DNA of 64,000 nt from Arcicella sp034519515. Its GTDB lineage: Bacteria; Bacteroidota; Bacteroidia; Cytophagales; Spirosomataceae. Each line of letters opens with the position of its first letter. Position 1 is the first letter of the stretch. Position numbers and translations under genes: made by a program. This document shows positions 61,393-64,000 of this stretch, in pieces. The notes beneath the pieces were generated by a model, which had not been told where the DNA came from, made no database searches, and saw only the letters and a list, made by a program, of their open reading frames with translations. The stretch is from assembly GCA_034519515.1 (NCBI GenBank), contig JAXHOK010000034.1:1-64000 (forward strand), in the 5' to 3' direction.

Positions 61393-62814
61393 ATGATAGG
61401 TAGAGATTTGCAATTAAACCAGTTAAATGAGGCTTTGAACAGTTCAAAATCATCATTTATTGCTGTTACTGGCAGAAGAAGAGTAGGAAAAACATTCTTA
61501 ATAGATGAAATTTACAAAAAAAATATTTGCCTAAGGATTACAGGAATTCAGGGTGAAGATTTGAAAGCACAGATTGTAAATTTTACGGAAAAAATATCTG
61601 AATATTCAAATAAGCCTATTTTTACAGTTCCCAATAATTGGCAAGAAACATTTTTGCATTTAAAAAGCTATTTAAAAATACTATCAAAGAATAAAAAGCA
61701 AGTCATTTTTTTAGATGAATTGCCATGGATGAATACCTCAAAATCTGGATTTATTCAATTGTTAGCCCATTTATGGAACGATTTTCTTTCAAAAGAATCT
61801 CATTTTATCTTGGTTGTCTGCGGCTCTTCAACTTCTTGGATAAATCAAAAGATTGTTAATGACAAAGGCGGATTTCATAATAGATTGACCCACCATATTA
61901 AACTAAGTCCTTTTACACTTTCAGAAACAAAGCAATTTTTACTATCTAAAAATATCAAGCAAACGGATTCGTCAATTTCAGAACTGTATATGGTAATGGG
62001 TGGTATTCCTTTTTACTTAGAAAATATTAAGCAGGGAGAAAGCCCGACGGTTAGCATTGAAAGAATGTGTTTCTTGGATGGAGGTATCCTTAAAAATGAA
62101 TATGACAATTTATATAAAGCTATTTTTGAATCCTCAGCAAATCATGAGTCTATTGTGGAAGTATTAGCAAGTTCAAAGCAAGGATTGACAAGGGAGGAAA
62201 TTATCACTAAAACGAAAATCAATTCAGTAGGAAGTTATCAAAGAGCCGTAGAAGAATTACTAATTTCTGGATTTATAGTACAAGAATATCCGTTTGGTAA
62301 GAAGAAAAGAGGCTCTATCTATCGTTTGGTAGATGAATTTTCGGTTTTCTACCATAAGTTTATCAAACAAAATCAGAAGGCTAAAATTGGTATTTGGCAG
62401 ATACTTTCAAATTCGCAATCGTATAAAATCTGGTCTGGTTATGCTTTCGAATCGCTTTGTATGAAGCACATATACGAAATAAAAAAAGCAATGGGCGTGC
62501 AAAATGTCTATACCGAAACGTCTTCATATCGTCATGTAGGCAATAAAACAGAGGATGGATTTCAGCTTGATTTAATCATTGATAGAAAAGATGCAGTTAT
62601 CAATCTTTGTGAATGTAAATTTTATGACTCTACTTTTGAAATCACTAAGAAATATGCAAGCCAGTTGAAATCAAGAAAATCTGCTTTTCGTACTGCTACC
62701 AATACAAAGAAGAATATTTTTATAACGCTAATTTCTAACCATCCCATCAAAGAAAATGAATATTCTTTGGAATCAGTAGATGTGAGAATCAATGTAAGTG
62801 ATTTGATAAATTGA
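61393..62814 (+). CDS. AAA ATPase with DUF234-type PD-(D/E)XK domain
   Basis: The start at ATG 61393 (MIGRDLQLNQLNEALN) fits the family; an upstream TTG lies in the regulatory repeat. The 473-residue protein has Walker A AVTGRRRVGKTFLID, Walker B KKQVIFLDELPWMNT, sensor VVCGSSTSWIN, and a winged-helix region (SKQGLTREEIITKTKI). The C-terminal nuclease-like domain has FQLDLIIDRKDAVINLCECK with D, E and K in place. It belongs to the archaeal-type ATPase/DUF234 class, often found in many copies and of unproven role. A dead paralogue lies at 22064. Single gene. Confidence 0.9.
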   Translation: MIGRDLQLNQLNEALNSSKSSFIAVTGRRRVGKTFLIDEIYKKNICLRITGIQGEDLKAQIVNFTEKISEYSNKPIFTVPNNWQETFLHLKSYLKILSKNKKQVIFLDELPWMNTSKSGFIQLLAHLWNDFLSKESHFILVVCGSSTSWINQKIVNDKGGFHNRLTHHIKLSPFTLSETKQFLLSKNIKQTDSSISELYMVMGGIPFYLENIKQGESPTVSIERMCFLDGGILKNEYDNLYKAIFESSANHESIVEVLASSKQGLTREEIITKTKINSVGSYQRAVEELLISGFIVQEYPFGKKKRGSIYRLVDEFSVFYHKFIKQNQKAKIGIWQILSNSQSYKIWSGYAFESLCMKHIYEIKKAMGVQNVYTETSSYRHVGNKTEDGFQLDLIIDRKDAVINLCECKFYDSTFEITKKYASQLKSRKSAFRTATNTKKNIFITLISNHPIKENEYSLESVDVRINVSDLIN

Positions 62815-62922
62815 GCATATTTCATGAATTTCAATGAATTATCCGCTCATCACTGTACTATATCACGAAACAAAAATGCTTATCTTCGGTAAACTAATCA
62901 TCTCATTTTAAACCATAATCTC

Positions 62923-63459
62923 ATGCTCAAAAAAATCCTCATTGGTCTTGCAGTCTTGGCTGTTGCCTTATTTATTGGCTATCAAATTTTGTCTTCTCAG
63001 ACCAAAAAAGCCAGTCCCGAAGTAAAACAATCATACACACTTGGCACTGCCAAAGTTGATTTATTTTACTGCCAACCTTCTAAAAAAGGTCGTGAAATTT
63101 TCGGAAAATTAGTGCCTTTCGGTACTGTTTGGCGGACGGGTGCTAACGAACCTACCACTTTTGAAACCGATAAAAATTTGGTAATTGATGGTAAAAAATT
63201 ACCCGCTGGAAAATACTCAATCTGGACAATTCCACAGAAAGATTCTTGGACAGTTATTTTCAACAAAGAAATTCCCGACTGGGGCATAAGTTTTGGTAAT
63301 GTAGCTTCCAGAAACGATAAGGAAGACGTTTTACAAGCAATTGTACCCGTAGAAGCATTGACCGCTCCACAGGAAAAACTTTCTTTGGATACCAGCAATA
63401 ATGCCCTGACGATTAGTTGGGATATGGTAAAAGTAAGCGTTCCAATTGCTGTTGAGTAA
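62923..63459 (+). CDS. DUF2911 protein, second member
   Basis: The 178-residue product has an N-terminal membrane anchor or uncleaved signal (LIGLAVLAVALFIGYQIL) rather than a clear signal peptide. The DUF2911 domain follows: KKGREIFGKLVPFGTVWRTG, KLPAGKYSIWTIPQKDSW and VIFNKEIPDWGISF. It shares the layout of the member at 23197 (VWRTGAN in both) but has diverged. Likely faces the periplasm from the inner membrane. Function unknown. Its hairpin at 63516 separates it from the ABC-F gene. Confidence 0.88.
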   Translation: MLKKILIGLAVLAVALFIGYQILSSQTKKASPEVKQSYTLGTAKVDLFYCQPSKKGREIFGKLVPFGTVWRTGANEPTTFETDKNLVIDGKKLPAGKYSIWTIPQKDSWTVIFNKEIPDWGISFGNVASRNDKEDVLQAIVPVEALTAPQEKLSLDTSNNALTISWDMVKVSVPIAVE

Positions 63460-63515
63460 CCAACTTCCCCAAAGTTTAAAACTTTCGGAAAGTTCTTGTT
63501 AGAAAATTTTGAATT

Positions 63516-63551
63516 AAAAAATCCTGCAATATCAAATTGTAGGATTTTTTT
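63516..63551 (+). terminator. Terminator after the second DUF2911 gene
   Basis: Stem AAAAAATCCTGCAAT / ATTGTAGGATTTTTT with one G-U pair and a six-base loop, with T run. Confidence 0.85.
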
Positions 63552-63608
63552 ATCGACAAACAAAATCGTAAATTTGCATTTTATTAAGATTTAAGCAAAT
63601 ATAATATA

Positions 63609-64000
63609 ATGTTAAACGTATCAAATGTTTCTCTCCGTTTCGGAAAACGGGTACTTTTTGAAGATGTAAATATCAAATTTAATGAAGGTAACTGTTATGG
63701 TCTTATCGGGGCAAACGGTGCAGGTAAATCTACATTCTTGAAAATTCTTTCGGGCGAAATTGACTCACAAACGGGTTCAATATCAATGAATCCAGGCGAA
63801 AGGATGTCAATCTTGAAGCAAAATCATTTTGAATATGAGGATGTTCCCGTACTTCAAGCCGTTATTATGGGCAACAAACGTCTTTATGACATTATGATTG
63901 AGAAAGACGCTTTATATTTGAAAGAAGATTTTACCGAAGAAGATGGCAATCGTGCGGGCGACCTCGAAGCGGAGTTTGCTGAAATGAATGGCTACGAAGC
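63609..64000 (+). CDS. ABC-F family ATPase, 5' part (cut by window end)
   Basis: The frame from ATG 63609 stays open to the window edge. It begins LNVSNVSLRFGKRVLFEDVN, with Walker A in LIGANGAGKSTFLKIL, then GSISMNPGERMSILKQNHFE and YEDVPVLQAVIMGNKRLYDI. This is the typical start of an ABC-F protein (YbiT/EttA-like), soluble ATPases with two ABC domains that bind ribosomes and relieve stalling or protect against antibiotics. A TAAATTTG at 63569-63576 may be the -7 box. The second ABC domain lies outside the window. Confidence 0.9.
   Translation, partial: MLNVSNVSLRFGKRVLFEDVNIKFNEGNCYGLIGANGAGKSTFLKILSGEIDSQTGSISMNPGERMSILKQNHFEYEDVPVLQAVIMGNKRLYDIMIEKDALYLKEDFTEEDGNRAGDLEAEFAEMNGYE

Overview
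The window is almost entirely one chromosomal stretch of an AT-rich Bacteroidota, most likely a Cytophagales (Spirosomaceae/Cytophagaceae-like) bacterium. The evidence is family-level: DUF4249, DUF4270 and DUF2911 proteins, TonB-dependent receptors with an N-terminal carboxypeptidase-like repeat, a type IX secretion (T9SS) C-terminal sorting domain, and promoters of the Bacteroidota type (TTTG, about 18-20 bases, TAnnTTTG). The exception is the first ~2.6 kb. It is visibly richer in GC and carries an Orn/Lys/Arg decarboxylase and a MipA/OmpV-like outer-membrane protein of gammaproteobacterial style. The second is cut off where the base composition changes, at about 2595-2645. I read this as a chimeric join or contaminating contig end, less likely as recent transfer. 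The first 775 bases also carry many frame errors.

Layout. 2.7-9.1 kb: yebC-type regulator, NTF2-like secreted protein, MATE exporter, mutS. 9.1-14.9 kb: a small gene broken by a 166-bp MITE, a collagen-like lipoprotein, and a 1399-residue secreted two-domain SGNH/sialate-esterase-like protein with a T9SS signal. 14.9-20.3 kb: PAP2 phosphatase, AlkA-type glycosylase, a gene-free AT-rich stretch, a lipoprotein, a tRNA-Arg gene flanked by decayed copies, then grpE-dnaJ. 20.4-27 kb: AAA-ATPase/PD-(D/E)XK protein, a decayed second ATPase, DUF2911 protein, thioredoxin-like protein, CheY-like regulator, metallo-hydrolase. 26.7-34.5 kb: DUF4249 lipoprotein with its TonB receptor, lipoprotein, MazG-like, dtd, second MITE copy, mgtE, zinc metallopeptidase. 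34.6-42.7 kb: a pantothenate/envelope cluster (rfaE2-type gene, flippase-like protein, panD, orphan nuclease-like gene, panC, divergent GT5-like protein and DUF4270), then glmS. 42.9-50.4 kb: Uma2 nuclease, large hybrid histidine kinase, nucleoside-permease-type MFS protein, Gfo/Idh/MocA oxidoreductase. 50.5-64 kb: small DNA-binding proteins, acyltransferase, VF530 protein, radA, outer-membrane beta-barrel protein, MpaB-like oxygenase, HNH nuclease pair, C69/secernin-like hydrolase, complete DUF234-type ATPase, second DUF2911 protein, start of an ABC-F ATPase.

Most genes are housekeeping. The unusual material lies between and occasionally inside them. (1) A family of intergenic imperfect palindromes is built from a small set of recurring short words, and some of the same words occur inside the coding sequences of mutS and the hybrid kinase. 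(2) Two nearly identical 166-bp MITEs are present, one inside a gene. (3) A separate foldback family has the core TAGCGATGCTA, with four members. (4) A tRNA-Arg gene sits between decayed copies with insertions in the anticodon region. No CRISPR array, prophage or complete insertion sequence was seen. All product names rest on motif recognition by eye; no database search was run.
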